From assembly GCA_014874455.1 (NCBI GenBank), contig JADBJL010000076.1, positions 1 through 64,000 of the forward strand: 64,000 nt of DNA. The letters are read 5' to 3'. Every line of letters starts with the position of its first letter. Position 1 is the first letter of the stretch. Shown piece by piece: positions 48,299 through 58,347 of this stretch. A model generated the notes under the pieces. That model searched no databases and was not told the origin of the DNA. It saw only the letters and a program-made list of their open reading frames with translations. The translations under genes were made by a program, and so were the position numbers. Source of the stretch: Thermomicrobiaceae bacterium (lineage in GTDB: Bacteria; Chloroflexota; Chloroflexia; Thermomicrobiales; Thermomicrobiaceae).

Positions 48299-49660
48299 TC
48301 AGTCCCGCGTCGAGACCCCGGTCGCGGCCAGCGGGAGCCGGCCGAGCTGGATGTCTTCACGCACCAGCTCGGCCACGCGGTTACCGATACGCACGCTGTA
48401 GTTGGTGCCGCGGTCTTCGGGGTAAATCTGCGCGGTGTTGGCCAGGTAGACCCCGGGTAGGGGCGTCCGGTGCTCCGGGATGCGGCCTGAATAGCGTATC
48501 GGGATGATCGGCTGGGCCGCCCGCTCGCGGAAGACCCAGTACCGTTCGACCCACTCCGCCGAGAAGTTCGGGTTGATCTTGCGCAAGTGCGGGATCGCCT
48601 CCTGGAAGACCTGCTCGTCGCTCATCGCTAGGTATGGGTGGCTCTGCTCGACGTATTTGCTGACGTAGATGAAGTGCCAGCCCTGGTAGTGCTCCGGCCC
48701 GATGAAGTTCGTGTGCTCGATGATCCCGGTGAACGGCACATTCGGGTCGCCGATGTTGAGCCAGTAGATGTCGCTGAGGGCGTGCCGCGACTGGAGGAGT
48801 AAGGTCACTGCAGCCTGGTAGACGGTTCCGGTGAGCTTGGCCTTGTAGTCGTCGGGCAACTCGGGGAAGAGCCGGGCGAAAAGCGGTGAGGGGATCGTTG
48901 CCACGAGCGCGTCCTGCCACGTCTCGACCCCCTCGGTATCGCGCACGACCCATTCGTCGTCATCGCGCCAGATCGCCGCCGTACCGACACCAGCCCTGAT
49001 CTCGCCGCCTAGCTCGCGGATCGCCTCGGCCAGCCGGTCGATCAGCACGTTGAAGCTCCCCTGGATATACCCCAGTCGCTCGGGCTTGAAGAGCGACTCA
49101 CGCGACTGGGTACGCAGGTAGATCTTGTTCCAGAACCAGGCCATCGAGACCTCGCCAGCCCGGGGCCCGAACTTGGCGTGGAGCTGGGGGCCCCAGACGC
49201 GTTCGAAAGCGCGCTGGCCGATCGCTCGCCGCAGCCACTCGGCGGCGGTCACCTCTTCGAACTTGCGCCAATCCTTGACGTGCTGGAGGTAGAACGTCAC
49301 CAGGCCCAGCCGCAGGCGGTCATGGACGGGAACGACCGCGAGCCGCAGCACGTCCAGCGCGCTCGCGAGCGGGTAGATCCGGCCCCCGGCATAGAAGCCG
49401 ACCCTCGACGGAAGCCAGAGCAGCCGATCACCGATACCCAGCTCGTTTATCAGCGCGACGATGTCCCGGTCGCTCAGGAAGAGATGGTGGTAGAAGTACT
49501 CGAGCGCCGTCCCAGCGACGGGGAACGCGGCTGCCTGTCCCCCGAGCTGGCGGTTCTGCTCCCACAGCGTGACCTGGTGGCCCTGTTGCAGGAGACGATA
49601 CGCCACGGTCAGGCCGGCGATGCCGCCGCCGATGACGCCGATGCGCAGGCGCCTGGTCAT
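48299..49660 (-). CDS. FAD-dependent oxidoreductase (amine-oxidase/protoporphyrinogen-oxidase fold)
   Basis: 453 residues. An N-terminal FAD-binding Rossmann motif (IGVIGGGIAGLTVAYRLLQQGHQVTLWEQN) and a C-terminal FAD loop (LPGVYLANTAQIYPEDRGTNYSVRIGN) are clear. The inner part, with HHLFLSDRDIVALINELGI and GYIQGSFNVLIDRLAEAIRELGG, places it near the protoporphyrinogen-oxidase/UDP-galactopyranose-mutase-like flavoproteins. It has no haem-pathway neighbours, so the substrate is open; lipid or glycan modification would fit homologues. It lies directly behind secF. Confidence 0.82.
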   Translation of the reverse strand: MTRRLRIGVIGGGIAGLTVAYRLLQQGHQVTLWEQNRQLGGQAAAFPVAGTALEYFYHHLFLSDRDIVALINELGIGDRLLWLPSRVGFYAGGRIYPLASALDVLRLAVVPVHDRLRLGLVTFYLQHVKDWRKFEEVTAAEWLRRAIGQRAFERVWGPQLHAKFGPRAGEVSMAWFWNKIYLRTQSRESLFKPERLGYIQGSFNVLIDRLAEAIRELGGEIRAGVGTAAIWRDDDEWVVRDTEGVETWQDALVATIPSPLFARLFPELPDDYKAKLTGTVYQAAVTLLLQSRHALSDIYWLNIGDPNVPFTGIIEHTNFIGPEHYQGWHFIYVSKYVEQSHPYLAMSDEQVFQEAIPHLRKINPNFSAEWVERYWVFRERAAQPIIPIRYSGRIPEHRTPLPGVYLANTAQIYPEDRGTNYSVRIGNRVAELVREDIQLGRLPLAATGVSTRD

Positions 49661-49678
49661 GGCGCGCCTCCTATGAGG

Positions 49679-50608
49679 TTAGGCGGGGACATGCTGCCGC
49701 TGGCCGCGGAGCCGGGCCAGGAACCGATGCAGCTCCCGGTTCTCCCAGACGACCAGGATCTGGCTGGCGTTGAAGATCGACGAGTAGGTACCACTGACGA
49801 TCCCGATCAGGAGCGCGAGGACGAAGTACCGGATCGTCTCGCCGCCGAACAGGAAGAGCGCAAGCAAGGTAAACACCACAGTGAGCGACGTATTGAGCGA
49901 ACGGACAAGCGTCTGGACGACGCTGTAGTTCACGACCTCTTCGAATGTCGGCGCAGCCCGGCGCCCGAGGTTCTCCCGGATTCGGTCGAAGACGACGATC
50001 GTATCGTGGACAGAGAACCCGATAATCGTCAGGAGGGCCGTGACGAAGAGCGCATCGACCTCGATACCGCGCAGCCAACCGAGGATCGAGAACGTGCCGA
50101 CGACGACCGCGACGTCGTGGAGCATGGCGATAATCGCCGCGATGCCGTAAAGGAACGGGTTGTTCGTGTTGCGGAACGCCCAGGCGATATAGCCGAGGAT
50201 GCCCAGGGAGGCCAGCGCCACGGCGAGGACGGCGCGGTTGCGGATGGCGGTGCCGAGCGTCGGCCCCACCGACTCGATGCGCAGCTCCGTGAAGTCGCCG
50301 AAGCGCTCGCGCAGCGCGGTGGCCAGCTCGGCCTTCTGCGGCGAGCCCTCCTTCAGCTCCTTCATCCGGATCAAGACGATGTTGTCCTGCGAGGTCTGGA
50401 CGATAGAGTCGGGGTAGCCGTGGGCGGCGAGCACGTCCCGCACCTCGCCGGGCTGCACCGGGCGCGACATCTGGAGCTCCCAGAGCGTGCCGCCGGTGAA
50501 GTCGATGCTCAGGTTGAGCCCGTGCAGCGTCAACGAGATGAGCCCGGGCACGATCACGAGGAGCGAGAGCAGGAACCAGTAGTAGCGCTTGCCGACCAGA
50601 TCGAGCAT
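49679..50608 (-). CDS. secF: Protein translocase subunit SecF
   Basis: 309 residues. SecF works with SecD to pull proteins out through SecYEG using the proton gradient. Six membrane segments are visible. IDFTGGTLWELQM in the first extracellular loop, GPTLGTAI, the ALLTIIGFSVHDTIVVFDRIREN motif and RSLNTSLTVVFTLLALFLFGG are diagnostic of SecF. It starts 25 nt behind secD, forming a secDF operon. Confidence 0.96.
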   Translation of the reverse strand: MLDLVGKRYYWFLLSLLVIVPGLISLTLHGLNLSIDFTGGTLWELQMSRPVQPGEVRDVLAAHGYPDSIVQTSQDNIVLIRMKELKEGSPQKAELATALRERFGDFTELRIESVGPTLGTAIRNRAVLAVALASLGILGYIAWAFRNTNNPFLYGIAAIIAMLHDVAVVVGTFSILGWLRGIEVDALFVTALLTIIGFSVHDTIVVFDRIRENLGRRAAPTFEEVVNYSVVQTLVRSLNTSLTVVFTLLALFLFGGETIRYFVLALLIGIVSGTYSSIFNASQILVVWENRELHRFLARLRGQRQHVPA

Positions 50609-50633
50609 GGTGCCGAGCCGTGTCTCCTCGTCG

Positions 50634-52229
50634 CTAGTCGCCCGCAGCGGTTACTGGCTCCACTGGGCGCCGTTCCAGGCCGAACCACCAGAGGTTGTGG
50701 AACAGCCCGCTCGTCAGCAGTACCCGCAGCAGGTTGCGGCTGACGACGATGGCGGTGAACATGCTAACCGCCACGCCGATGAACAGCGTCAACGCGAAGC
50801 CCTGGATGATCGTAGCACCCACGTACCGGCCGAACCAGAACAGGATCGCGCAGGTAATCATCGTCGAGATGTTCGAGTCGCGAATCGATGGCCAGGCGTG
50901 GTCAAACCCTTCCTCGATCGCCCGGGCGACCGTCCGCCCCAGCCGCAGTTCCTCTCTCAAGCGGGCGAAGATCAGGACGTTGGCGTCGACCGCCATGCCG
51001 ATCGACAGGATGAAGCCAGCGATGCCCGGGAGCGTCAGCACCACCGGGATGAGCTTGAACAGGGCGAACACGAAGGACGTGTACATCAAGAGCGCGATGA
51101 CCGAGATGACTCCCGGCAGGCGGTAATACAGGATCATGAACAGGGCCACCAATCCCAGCCCGACCAAGCCGGCCACGATGCTCTTGTGGATCGAGTCCTG
51201 CCCGAGCGTCGGCCCCACCGTCCGGCTCTGCACCACCTCCAGTGGCACGGCGAGCGCGCCGGACTTGAGCTGGAGCACCAGCTCGTTGACCTCCTGCGCG
51301 TTCAGCCCGGTGATGATGCCACGGCCTTCGCAGATCGCGCTCTCGATCCGCGGGGAGCTGATCACCTGCTTGTCGACCACGATCGACATCGGGAAGCCGA
51401 CGTGACTGCTGGTGTAGTCGCAGAACTTCCGGGTGGCCTCGCTCTTCAGCTCGAAGCCGACGACCAGCGTGCCGAACTGGTCGGTAGTCGGGTAGGCGTC
51501 CTGCAGGTCGGCGCCGGTGATGATCGTTTCATAGACCGGCCCTTGGGCTTGCGGCGTCGGTGCCGGCGTGGGCGTCGCCGCTGCCTCGGGGGTCGGGCTG
51601 GCGGTCGTCCCCGCCGAGCCACCGGTCACCGGCGTCGACTCCGACCCTGGTGTGGCACCAGGCGTCGGTGTGCTTTCCGCCGACGTGGGGGTGCCTGCTG
51701 CCTGGGGCGTCGTGGCGGAAGGCGTGCTCGTCTCTCCGGCTGTCGGCGTGGCTGCCAGTTCGGCGGTCGGAGTCGGCTCGGTGCCCAGGACGTCGCTGGC
51801 CGGGCCGGCGGTGGTGTTCACGATGGTGCCCGGCGCCAGGTACTGGCCGTTGGTGTCGATAATCTCGAGCAGTGCCGTGCGCTGGAGGACGCGGACGGCC
51901 TGCTCGGGGTCACGATAGCCGGGGAGCTCGACCAGGATCTGGTTGCTCCCGCGCGTCTGGATGACCGGCTCGCTGACGCCCAGCCCGTTGACGCGACGCT
52001 CGATCGTGTCCCGGGTGCCCTGCAGCACGTCCTGGGTCACCTCGACGCCGGCCGGCGGGCGGGCTTCAAGGATGATCTGGATGCCTCCCTGCAGGTCGAG
52101 CCCCTGCCGGACGGTGATGCCCGCTTTCCAGCCGAGAGGATCGAGAGACTGTCCAGGAAGATCGACCCAGACCGCAGCCAGAGTCAACAGCAGGATGACG
52201 ATCAGTATTTGCCAGGGCTTGATCCGCAC
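50634..52229 (-). CDS. secD: Protein translocase subunit SecD with a Thr/Pro-rich insertion
   Basis: 531 residues from a GTG at 52229, preferred to an upstream ATG that overlaps a perfect TATAAT box. LDLQGGIQIILEARPP, VNGLGVSEPVIQTRGSNQILVELPG, and the membrane motifs GMAVDANVLIFARLREEL and GFALTLFIGVAVSMFTAIVVSR are typical. Unusually, residues ~130-220 form a Thr/Pro/Ala/Ser-rich low-complexity stretch inside the large extracellular P1 region. It carries repeated TPT-like units and may act as a flexible, cell-wall-spanning spacer. No such linker is part of the canonical SecD fold. Confidence 0.94.
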   Translation of the reverse strand: MRIKPWQILIVILLLTLAAVWVDLPGQSLDPLGWKAGITVRQGLDLQGGIQIILEARPPAGVEVTQDVLQGTRDTIERRVNGLGVSEPVIQTRGSNQILVELPGYRDPEQAVRVLQRTALLEIIDTNGQYLAPGTIVNTTAGPASDVLGTEPTPTAELAATPTAGETSTPSATTPQAAGTPTSAESTPTPGATPGSESTPVTGGSAGTTASPTPEAAATPTPAPTPQAQGPVYETIITGADLQDAYPTTDQFGTLVVGFELKSEATRKFCDYTSSHVGFPMSIVVDKQVISSPRIESAICEGRGIITGLNAQEVNELVLQLKSGALAVPLEVVQSRTVGPTLGQDSIHKSIVAGLVGLGLVALFMILYYRLPGVISVIALLMYTSFVFALFKLIPVVLTLPGIAGFILSIGMAVDANVLIFARLREELRLGRTVARAIEEGFDHAWPSIRDSNISTMITCAILFWFGRYVGATIIQGFALTLFIGVAVSMFTAIVVSRNLLRVLLTSGLFHNLWWFGLERRPVEPVTAAGD

Positions 52230-52301
52230 AGCGACACCGCTCTCATCTGTCGAGGTCGTCGGGCCTGAGCGCGCTCTCCGCCCGCTCGCAGGCCAGCCGC
52301 G

Positions 52302-52307
52302 ATTATA
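52302..52307 (-). promoter_or_regulatory. TATAAT -10 box for the secDF operon
   Basis: A perfect minus-strand TATAAT lies 73 bp upstream of the chosen secD GTG, immediately after nadD. It overlaps the alternative ATG start for secD at 52310, which argues for the internal GTG as the true start. No clear -35 was found. Confidence 0.5.
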
Positions 52308-52325
52308 CACATAGACCCAGGCCGG

Positions 52326-52958
52326 CTAGTGACCGGGCGTGACCGCCGAAGGGGCCGGTGCAGGCACATACAGCCGCTGCGCGTAGATATAGTCTTCGAC
52401 GGCGCGGGGGACGTGGTAACGGATGCTGCGCGCCTCCGCGACTCGCCGCCGGATATCGCTGGCGGCGATCTGGATGAGCGGTGCGCTGACGAGCCGGATC
52501 CGGCCGCGCGCGGCCGGGACGGCGGCGATCACCCGCTCCAGGTCGATGGTCACGCCTGGGCGGAGGGCCACAGCGAGGATCGCCTGGGCAGCGACGCGGT
52601 TCGGGTCGTGCCAGGTGGGGAGATCGGCGAGGGAGTCCTGGCCCATCAGAAAGTAGAGCTCGTCGCCAGGGAACTGAGCGCGCAGGATAGCCAGGCTGTC
52701 GGCCGTGTAACAGGGGCCAGGGCGCTGCACATCGACATACGAGATGCCGAACGCTGGCTCGCCTGCGATCGCGAGGTGGAGCATGGCCAGTCGATGACGC
52801 ACCGGACTGATTGTCCGGCCGATCTTGTGCGGTGGCTGGCCCGCGGGCAGGAAAAGGATGCGGTCGAGCTGAAGCTGCTCGCGGAACTCCTCGGCAATGA
52901 GCAGGTGCCCGCAGTGAATCGGGTCGAACGTGCCGCCAAAGATGCCGAGACGGGCCAC
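52326..52958 (-). CDS. nadD: Nicotinate-nucleotide adenylyltransferase
   Basis: 210 residues from a GTG (52958) behind AAGGAG; an upstream in-frame start would add 27 residues. It makes nicotinate adenine dinucleotide in NAD synthesis. LGIFGGTFDPIHCGHLL carries the (H/T)xGH nucleotidyl-transfer motif, FLPAGQPPHK the substrate loop, and APLIQIAASDIRRRV the ISSTxIR-like motif (IAASDIR). Its product feeds nadK's substrate pool elsewhere in the window. Confidence 0.95.
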   Translation of the reverse strand: MARLGIFGGTFDPIHCGHLLIAEEFREQLQLDRILFLPAGQPPHKIGRTISPVRHRLAMLHLAIAGEPAFGISYVDVQRPGPCYTADSLAILRAQFPGDELYFLMGQDSLADLPTWHDPNRVAAQAILAVALRPGVTIDLERVIAAVPAARGRIRLVSAPLIQIAASDIRRRVAEARSIRYHVPRAVEDYIYAQRLYVPAPAPSAVTPGH

Positions 52959-53151
52959 GTGTGCTCTTGCTCCTTCCTCGCGCAGCCGAACTTCAGACTC
53001 GCTCTGGCGATCTTCCGGGAACCGCGAGTGTCCCGGCACGGTGAAGGAATCCTACTACGTTTCCCAGGCCGCGCCGAACAGCGGCGGTCAGGTCGAGTTG
53101 ACGAGCCGGGATCGGCGTGATGAGCTTGCGGTACGGAAGCGGTGAGGAAGA

Positions 53152-54048
53152 GTGAGGCAAGGCGAGGACAGGGTGGAAGAGCGCTGGGAACCACCGTCAC
53201 GAGCGGCCTCGATGGCCGCGCGACGTCAGCGCCGGGCAAGGGCCGAGATCTCGCTGGCCGGCCTGGGTCAGGGGCTCGGCATGGCGTCTGGCCGGTTGCT
53301 CGCCGGACTGATCTGCGCTTTGGCGGGGCTCTCCGGTCGAGCGTCGCTCGCGCTCGCGCTGACGGCGCTGTTGGCTGCGCTCGCAGTGGGCGGGCTGTCG
53401 CGTCGTTGGGGGCTACCAGCCGGCTGGCAGGCGGCCTGGCTCGCCGATGCCTGGACGCTCGGCCTGGTGATGCCCCTGGCCACGATGAACGCCTACGTGG
53501 CGACGCAGGATCGCGCGCTTACCGCGGTTGAGGCGTCACTCTACTTCGAGACAGCCCTGGGGCTGTGCGCTGCTGTCCTGGGGCTGCTCGTGCTGAGCCG
53601 GCGACTCGCCAGCGCTGAACCGGCGCTTCGAAGCTATCTCCTCCTGCCCTCCGCCCTGCAGGTGGCCGTCCTGATGCCGAGCGCACGACAGGGTGATCCG
53701 CGCTCGCTTCTGGTCGCGCTTGCCGGGATCTACCTGATGGCAGGGGTGATCACGGCGGTGGGTTGGGCGCTCCCCAGGCCGTCGCGTCCATGGCTGGCAC
53801 TCGCTGGCCTCATTATCTACCTGGCACTGGTCGGAGCACTCAGCGGCGGGCTGGCGGCCCTGTTTGCCCGGCCGGCTCCGGTTCCACTGGTGCATACGGT
53901 GCTCTCGCTTGCCGGCGTGGTGATGCTCGCGGTCGAGGGGCAGGAAGGCCGTGCATCCGGTCACCAGAGCGCCCTCGCTCGGTCGACTCGGCGGCGAGGC
54001 CGGCGTGGCCGAAACCGGCGAGGTTCGGGAACCTCCGTCTCGGACTGA
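53152..54048 (+). CDS. Uncharacterised polytopic membrane protein
   Basis: 298 residues from a GTG; internal ATG starts near residues 21 and 44 cannot be excluded. A basic N-terminus is followed by about eight hydrophobic Ala/Leu/Gly-rich segments (~45-265) and an Arg-rich tail. No transporter or enzyme motif is recognised. It is divergent from nadD and ends 33 bp from convergent gyrA. Confidence 0.6.
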   Translation: MRQGEDRVEERWEPPSRAASMAARRQRRARAEISLAGLGQGLGMASGRLLAGLICALAGLSGRASLALALTALLAALAVGGLSRRWGLPAGWQAAWLADAWTLGLVMPLATMNAYVATQDRALTAVEASLYFETALGLCAAVLGLLVLSRRLASAEPALRSYLLLPSALQVAVLMPSARQGDPRSLLVALAGIYLMAGVITAVGWALPRPSRPWLALAGLIIYLALVGALSGGLAALFARPAPVPLVHTVLSLAGVVMLAVEGQEGRASGHQSALARSTRRRGRRGRNRRGSGTSVSD

Positions 54049-54080
54049 GAAGCTCCCTTCTCCCCGCCTGCGGCTTCGGG

Positions 54081-56549
54081 CTATGACGACTCGGCGGTGT
54101 CCCCAACGGGCTGGAAATGCTGCTCGACCGAGGACTCGACGACGGTGAGCGAGGCGACCTCGTCGCCGTCCTGCAAGCGCATCAAGCTGACGCCGCGGGC
54201 GAGCCGCCCGAGCTGCGGTACCTGATCGGAGCTGATAAGGATGACCTTGCCTCGGCAGCTCATCAAAACGATGGTGCCCTGGCCGCTGATGACGCGAGCA
54301 GCCGCCACTGGCCCAGTCTGTGGCGTCACTTTTACGGCAATGACGCCGCTGCCGCCGCGTCCCTGGCGACGGAACTCGTCGAGCGGCGTGCGTTTCCCGT
54401 AACCGTTACGGGAGACGATGAGCAGGTCGGCCCCGGGGCGCGCTACCTCGGCGGCGATCACCTCGTCGCCCTCCTCGAGCCGGATACCGATCACTCCGGC
54501 TGCTCCCCGACCCATCGGACGCACATCGGTTTCGGCGAACCGGATCGCCTGCCCCTGTGCAGTGACCAGGATCACATCGTCCTTGCCCGAGGTCGGCTGC
54601 ACCCAGCAGAGCTCGTCGCCTTCCTCCAGGCTGATCGCGATCAGGCCAGAGGAACGTACCGTGCTGAATTCCTCTAACCGCGTGCGCTTGACCCGTCCAT
54701 GGCGCGTGCACATGAACAGGTAGGTGGCGCCCGCGAAATCCCGCACCGGGACGAGCACCGTGATCTCCTCGCCGGGCTGGAGGTTGACCAGGTTGACCAC
54801 TGGGATGCCACGCGCGTTCCGCCCGGCATCGGGGATCTCGTGCACCGGAAGCTGGAAGACCCGGCCGCGGTTGGTGAAGAAGAGCATCGCGTCGTGCGTG
54901 GTGGCGTGGACGACGTGGCGCACCTGGTCTTCGTCGCGGACATGGATCCCGTTGACCCCACGGCCGCCTCGGTGCTGCGTCCGGTAGGCGCCGTTCGGGT
55001 TTCGCTTGATGTACCCGCGCTCGGTAATGGTGACCAGGACGTCGACCTTGGGGATCAGGTCTTCCTCGGTCATCTCGTCGCTGGCGTCCTGGATCACGGT
55101 GCGACGCGCGTCGCCGTAGCGCTCCTTGAGCTCGGCCAATTCCCGCTTGATGACTCGCAGGATCTTGGACGGGTCGGCGAGCAGCGCTTCCAACTCGGCG
55201 ATCTTGCGCAGCACGTCGCGGTACTCGTCTTCGATCTTCTGGCGCTCGAGCGCGGCCAGGCGACGGAGCTGCATGTCGAGGATGGCGTTGGCCTGGATCT
55301 CGGTCAGCGAGAAGCGCGACATGAGGTTCGTCCGGGCCTCGTCGGCCGAGCTCGACTCGCGGATCGTCCGGATGACGTCGTCCAGGTGGTCGAGCGCGAT
55401 CATCAAGCCCTCGAGCACGTGGGCGCGGCGCCGGGCATGTTCCAGATCGTACTCGGTGCGCCGCCGGACGATCTCCTGCCGGTGCTCGATGAAGAGCTGC
55501 ATCGCGCGCTTCAGCGTCAGCGTGCGCGGCTGGGTGCCGTCCACCAGCGCGAGCATGTTGACTCCGAAGGTCGTCTGGAGCTGGGTGTGCTTGAACAGGT
55601 TGTTGAGCACCGTCCTGGGCTGGGCATCGCGCTTGAGCTCGATGACGATGCGCATGCCGTTGCGGTCGGACTCGTCGCGCAGGTCGTGGATCCCCTCGAG
55701 GCGGCCGGTCTTGACCAGCTCGGCGATCTTCTCGATCAGCGCGGCCTTGTTAACCTGATAGGGCAGTTCAGTGACGATGATCGCGAACCGGTTGCCGCGA
55801 GCAGCCTCCTCGATATGGGCGCGGGCGCGCACGACCACCCGTCCGCGCCCGGTCGCGTACGCAGCCAGGATCCCTTCGCGGCCCAGGATGACGCCGCCGG
55901 TCGGGAAGTCGGGCCCGGGCAGCATCGTGACCAGCTCCTCGACGGTTGCCTCGGGGTGGTCGATCAGATAGACCAGCGCGTCGCAGACTTCCGCGAGGTT
56001 GTGCGGTGGGATATTGGTGGCCATGCCCACCGCGATGCCGGAGGCGCCGTTGACCAGCAGGTTCGGCAGGCGGGCAGGCAGCACGACCGGCTCCCGGGCG
56101 CTGTCGTCGTAGTTGGAGACGAAGTCGACCGTCTGCTTCTCGATATCGGCCAGCATCTCCTCGGCGATGGAAGCCAAGCGGGCTTCGGTGTAGCGCATGG
56201 CTGCCGCGCTGTCACCGTCGATGGAGCCGAAGTTCCCCTGGCCGTCGACCAGCGGATAGCGGAGCGAGAACGGCTGCACCATCCGGACGAGCGCGTCATA
56301 GACTGCGGCGTCGCCGTGCGGGTGGTACGACTTCAAGACCTCGCCGACGATACCAGCGCTCTTCCGGTACTTGGCGTTGGGCCGCAAGCCCATCTCGTGC
56401 ATGCCGTAGAGGATGCGGCGCTGTACCGGCTTGAGGCCGTCGCGAACGTCGGGGAGCGCTCGCTGGACGATGACGCTCATCGCGTAGTCGAGATACGAGC
56501 GCCGCATCTCGTCGTCGATGCTGACCCGTTCGACTCGGCCAATCTCCAC
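54081..56549 (-). CDS. gyrA: DNA gyrase subunit A
   Basis: 822 residues. With GyrB it introduces negative supercoils. The catalytic Tyr120 lies in [12 protein letters not shown]. The fluoroquinolone-determining region reads [16 protein letters not shown], with Ala at the position of E. coli Ser83. HxxPxLV-type and [15 protein letters not shown] blocks are typical, and the C-terminal half shows the six-bladed pinwheel repeats (VRxTxLEEF, GRVxQLPV, [11 protein letters not shown]). A GyrA-box-like QGRGGSGV is present, favouring gyrase over topoisomerase IV. The gene stands alone without gyrB. Confidence 0.96.
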   Translation of the reverse strand: MEIGRVERVSIDDEMRRSYLDYAMSVIVQRALPDVRDGLKPVQRRILYGMHEMGLRPNAKYRKSAGIVGEVLKSYHPHGDAAVYDALVRMVQPFSLRYPLVDGQGNFGSIDGDSAAAMRYTEARLASIAEEMLADIEKQTVDFVSNYDDSAREPVVLPARLPNLLVNGASGIAVGMATNIPPHNLAEVCDALVYLIDHPEATVEELVTMLPGPDFPTGGVILGREGILAAYATGRGRVVVRARAHIEEAARGNRFAIIVTELPYQVNKAALIEKIAELVKTGRLEGIHDLRDESDRNGMRIVIELKRDAQPRTVLNNLFKHTQLQTTFGVNMLALVDGTQPRTLTLKRAMQLFIEHRQEIVRRRTEYDLEHARRRAHVLEGLMIALDHLDDVIRTIRESSSADEARTNLMSRFSLTEIQANAILDMQLRRLAALERQKIEDEYRDVLRKIAELEALLADPSKILRVIKRELAELKERYGDARRTVIQDASDEMTEEDLIPKVDVLVTITERGYIKRNPNGAYRTQHRGGRGVNGIHVRDEDQVRHVVHATTHDAMLFFTNRGRVFQLPVHEIPDAGRNARGIPVVNLVNLQPGEEITVLVPVRDFAGATYLFMCTRHGRVKRTRLEEFSTVRSSGLIAISLEEGDELCWVQPTSGKDDVILVTAQGQAIRFAETDVRPMGRGAAGVIGIRLEEGDEVIAAEVARPGADLLIVSRNGYGKRTPLDEFRRQGRGGSGVIAVKVTPQTGPVAAARVISGQGTIVLMSCRGKVILISSDQVPQLGRLARGVSLMRLQDGDEVASLTVVESSVEQHFQPVGDTAESS

Positions 56550-56597
56550 GGTTGCAACTCCCTCGCCGGTCGCCCAGCTCGTAGGACGTACAGCCTG

Positions 56598-56606
56598 ATT
56601 CTACCA
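56598..56606 (-). promoter_or_regulatory. Extended -10 promoter element for gyrA
   Basis: On the minus strand TGGTAGAAT (extended -10 with TAGAAT) lies 49 bp upstream of the gyrA ATG in the short gap after the acyltransferase gene. A clear -35 is not visible. Confidence 0.5.
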
Positions 56607-56666
56607 CGTTGGGCTTGGTGGTGCCGAAATCGCGGTTGTGACGGGCTGGCACGGGGAGGCGGGAGG

Positions 56667-57617
56667 TCAGCCTCTGGTGACTTCCCCGATGGGGAGCTGC
56701 GCCACCTCTGGCGGGATCTCGCCGATCGCTTCGCCTTGCGGAACGACTTCTTCGAGCGGCCGTTGCCAGACACGCTGCAGTACCGACCATTGGCCCGGAT
56801 CGGCGCTGATCATCCGCTCCAGTGCGCGCGCCACACGCCGCATATTCTCGTCGAGGTCGCGTTCCTCGTCGCCAGTGCGCACCAGCTCGAGCGGGGCCTC
56901 GATGAAGACGACCGACTTCCGGGTCGATCTCCGCACGGTGTAGGCCGGCAGGAGCGTCGCGCCCGTCCGCAGGGCAAGCACGACCGGCCCGACCGGCAGG
57001 TAGGCCGGGGCATCGAAAAAGTGGACTCGCCGAGAGTGGCCGGTGACATCGCGATCCCCGGCGACGAGGAGGAGCCCGTTGCGGCGTAGGAGCCGCAGGA
57101 TCGGCAGCACCGAGCCAGCGCCTGGTGGAAGCACCCTGATGCCCATCGCCGATCGCAGCCGGGTGAAGTACCGGAAGAGCTCTGGGGGGTGTACCTGCTC
57201 GGCGATGACGGCGGCCTGCAGCCCGAGGGCCGCTGGATACTGCGCGACCACGTTGAAGTTCCCCAGATGGGCGGACAGCACGATGACGCCCTTGCCGCGG
57301 GCGAGCGAAGCTTGGAGGTGTGGCCAGCCATAGACCTCGATGAGTTCGGTCAGCCGCTCGCGGTCGACCGAGCGCAGGCGCAAGAGGTCGTAGTAGTTCA
57401 TCGTGGCGGTAATGAATACCCGAGCGGCCTGGCGTTGCCGCCAAAACCAGCCTCGCTTGGGAGCCACGTGGCGCAGGTTGTCGAGGACGGCAGCGCGAGT
57501 GCGCACCTTGACCAGGTAGACCAGCAGGCCGATCACCCGGCAGATCCAGTAGCCTGCTCGCGCGGGGACGATCGGGGTGAGCAGGGCGCCGGCTCGCATC
57601 GCCCACAGCAGCCACAT
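56667..57617 (-). CDS. Lysophospholipid/lauroyl-type acyltransferase (LpxL/PatA-like)
   Basis: 316 residues from the ATG at 57617 (GGAGGGGAGC upstream). The family moves fatty acyl groups to glycolipids at the membrane. SAHLGNFNVVAQYPAALGLQ is the catalytic HxGN block, though the usual acidic HxxxxD/E residue is Asn here. RGVIV-type core and LLLVAGDRDVTGHSRRVHFFDAPAYLPVGPVVLALRTGATLLPAY are typical of LpxL/PIM acyltransferases. It starts 2 nt after the stop of a second, degenerate relative. With inositol synthase just upstream, an inositol glycolipid substrate is plausible. Confidence 0.82.
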   Translation of the reverse strand: MWLLWAMRAGALLTPIVPARAGYWICRVIGLLVYLVKVRTRAAVLDNLRHVAPKRGWFWRQRQAARVFITATMNYYDLLRLRSVDRERLTELIEVYGWPHLQASLARGKGVIVLSAHLGNFNVVAQYPAALGLQAAVIAEQVHPPELFRYFTRLRSAMGIRVLPPGAGSVLPILRLLRRNGLLLVAGDRDVTGHSRRVHFFDAPAYLPVGPVVLALRTGATLLPAYTVRRSTRKSVVFIEAPLELVRTGDEERDLDENMRRVARALERMISADPGQWSVLQRVWQRPLEEVVPQGEAIGEIPPEVAQLPIGEVTRG

Positions 57618-57619
57618 GC

Positions 57620-58276
57620 TCAGCTCCCCTCCGCACGGAACTCCGGCAATGCCCGTTCGGCTGGAACCTCCCAGAGCGCACGCATACCGAGCCACTGATC
57701 GCAGAAGTCACGGATGGCCGCTTCCAGCGCCGAGGCCAGTGAGGCGACCCACTGCTCCCGTGCCTCGAACGGATCCGCAGCGAGTGGAGTCAGATCGAGC
57801 AGGAGCGTGCGCCAGCCAGGGCGGAACACCAGTGTAGCAAAACAGGAGCGCTGTCTCCCGATGAGTGCGGCGGGCGGCAGCGCGAGGCGCGCGGGCGCCC
57901 GGAAGAGGGAAAGGTCGAGGCCATGTCCTGCCGGCTCGTCGTCCAGGAGGTAGAGCGCCGCCGGTGGCTGCTGCTGGCCCAGGTGGAGCGCGACGACCCG
58001 ACCGAGCAGGGGCCACGCGCCGAGGTGCAGCGTCAGCAGCGTGTGAGGCGGCTCAGCCTGCACCTCCCATAGCCGGTGGGGATCTCTCGGCACGACGCGC
58101 GTCAGCAGCGCGAGGTCGGGGAGCATGCTCAGGCGCCTCGTCGCAGCGGCGATCCGGCGCCGGTTGGCGAGTACCTGCCGCACCAGCGCGCCGGTAGCCT
58201 GGCTCGTCGACGGCTCGTGGAGCACGTACGACAGGTTCAGCCGGATGGCCGCTGCGAGGCCGCTCGACTCGCCCAT
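57620..58276 (-). CDS. Divergent acyltransferase-like protein
   Basis: 218 residues from the ATG at 58276. No confident family. The block LLTLHLGAWPLLGRVVALHLGQ mirrors the HLGNF core of the next protein but lacks both Asn and acidic residue. RLNLSYVLHEPSTSQA looks like the family's N-terminal LRxN helix, and LVFRPGWRTLLLDLTPLAADPFEA resembles the product side. I read it as a degenerate, perhaps inactive or regulatory relative that may pair with the adjacent enzyme, to which it is translationally coupled. Confidence 0.55.
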   Translation of the reverse strand: MGESSGLAAAIRLNLSYVLHEPSTSQATGALVRQVLANRRRIAAATRRLSMLPDLALLTRVVPRDPHRLWEVQAEPPHTLLTLHLGAWPLLGRVVALHLGQQQPPAALYLLDDEPAGHGLDLSLFRAPARLALPPAALIGRQRSCFATLVFRPGWRTLLLDLTPLAADPFEAREQWVASLASALEAAIRDFCDQWLGMRALWEVPAERALPEFRAEGS

Positions 58277-58347
58277 GATCCGCGCCCTCGATGACGAAAG
58301 GGCAGCGGGCGAGACCCGCTGCCCCAGATTACAGAGCCGTGCTTCGC

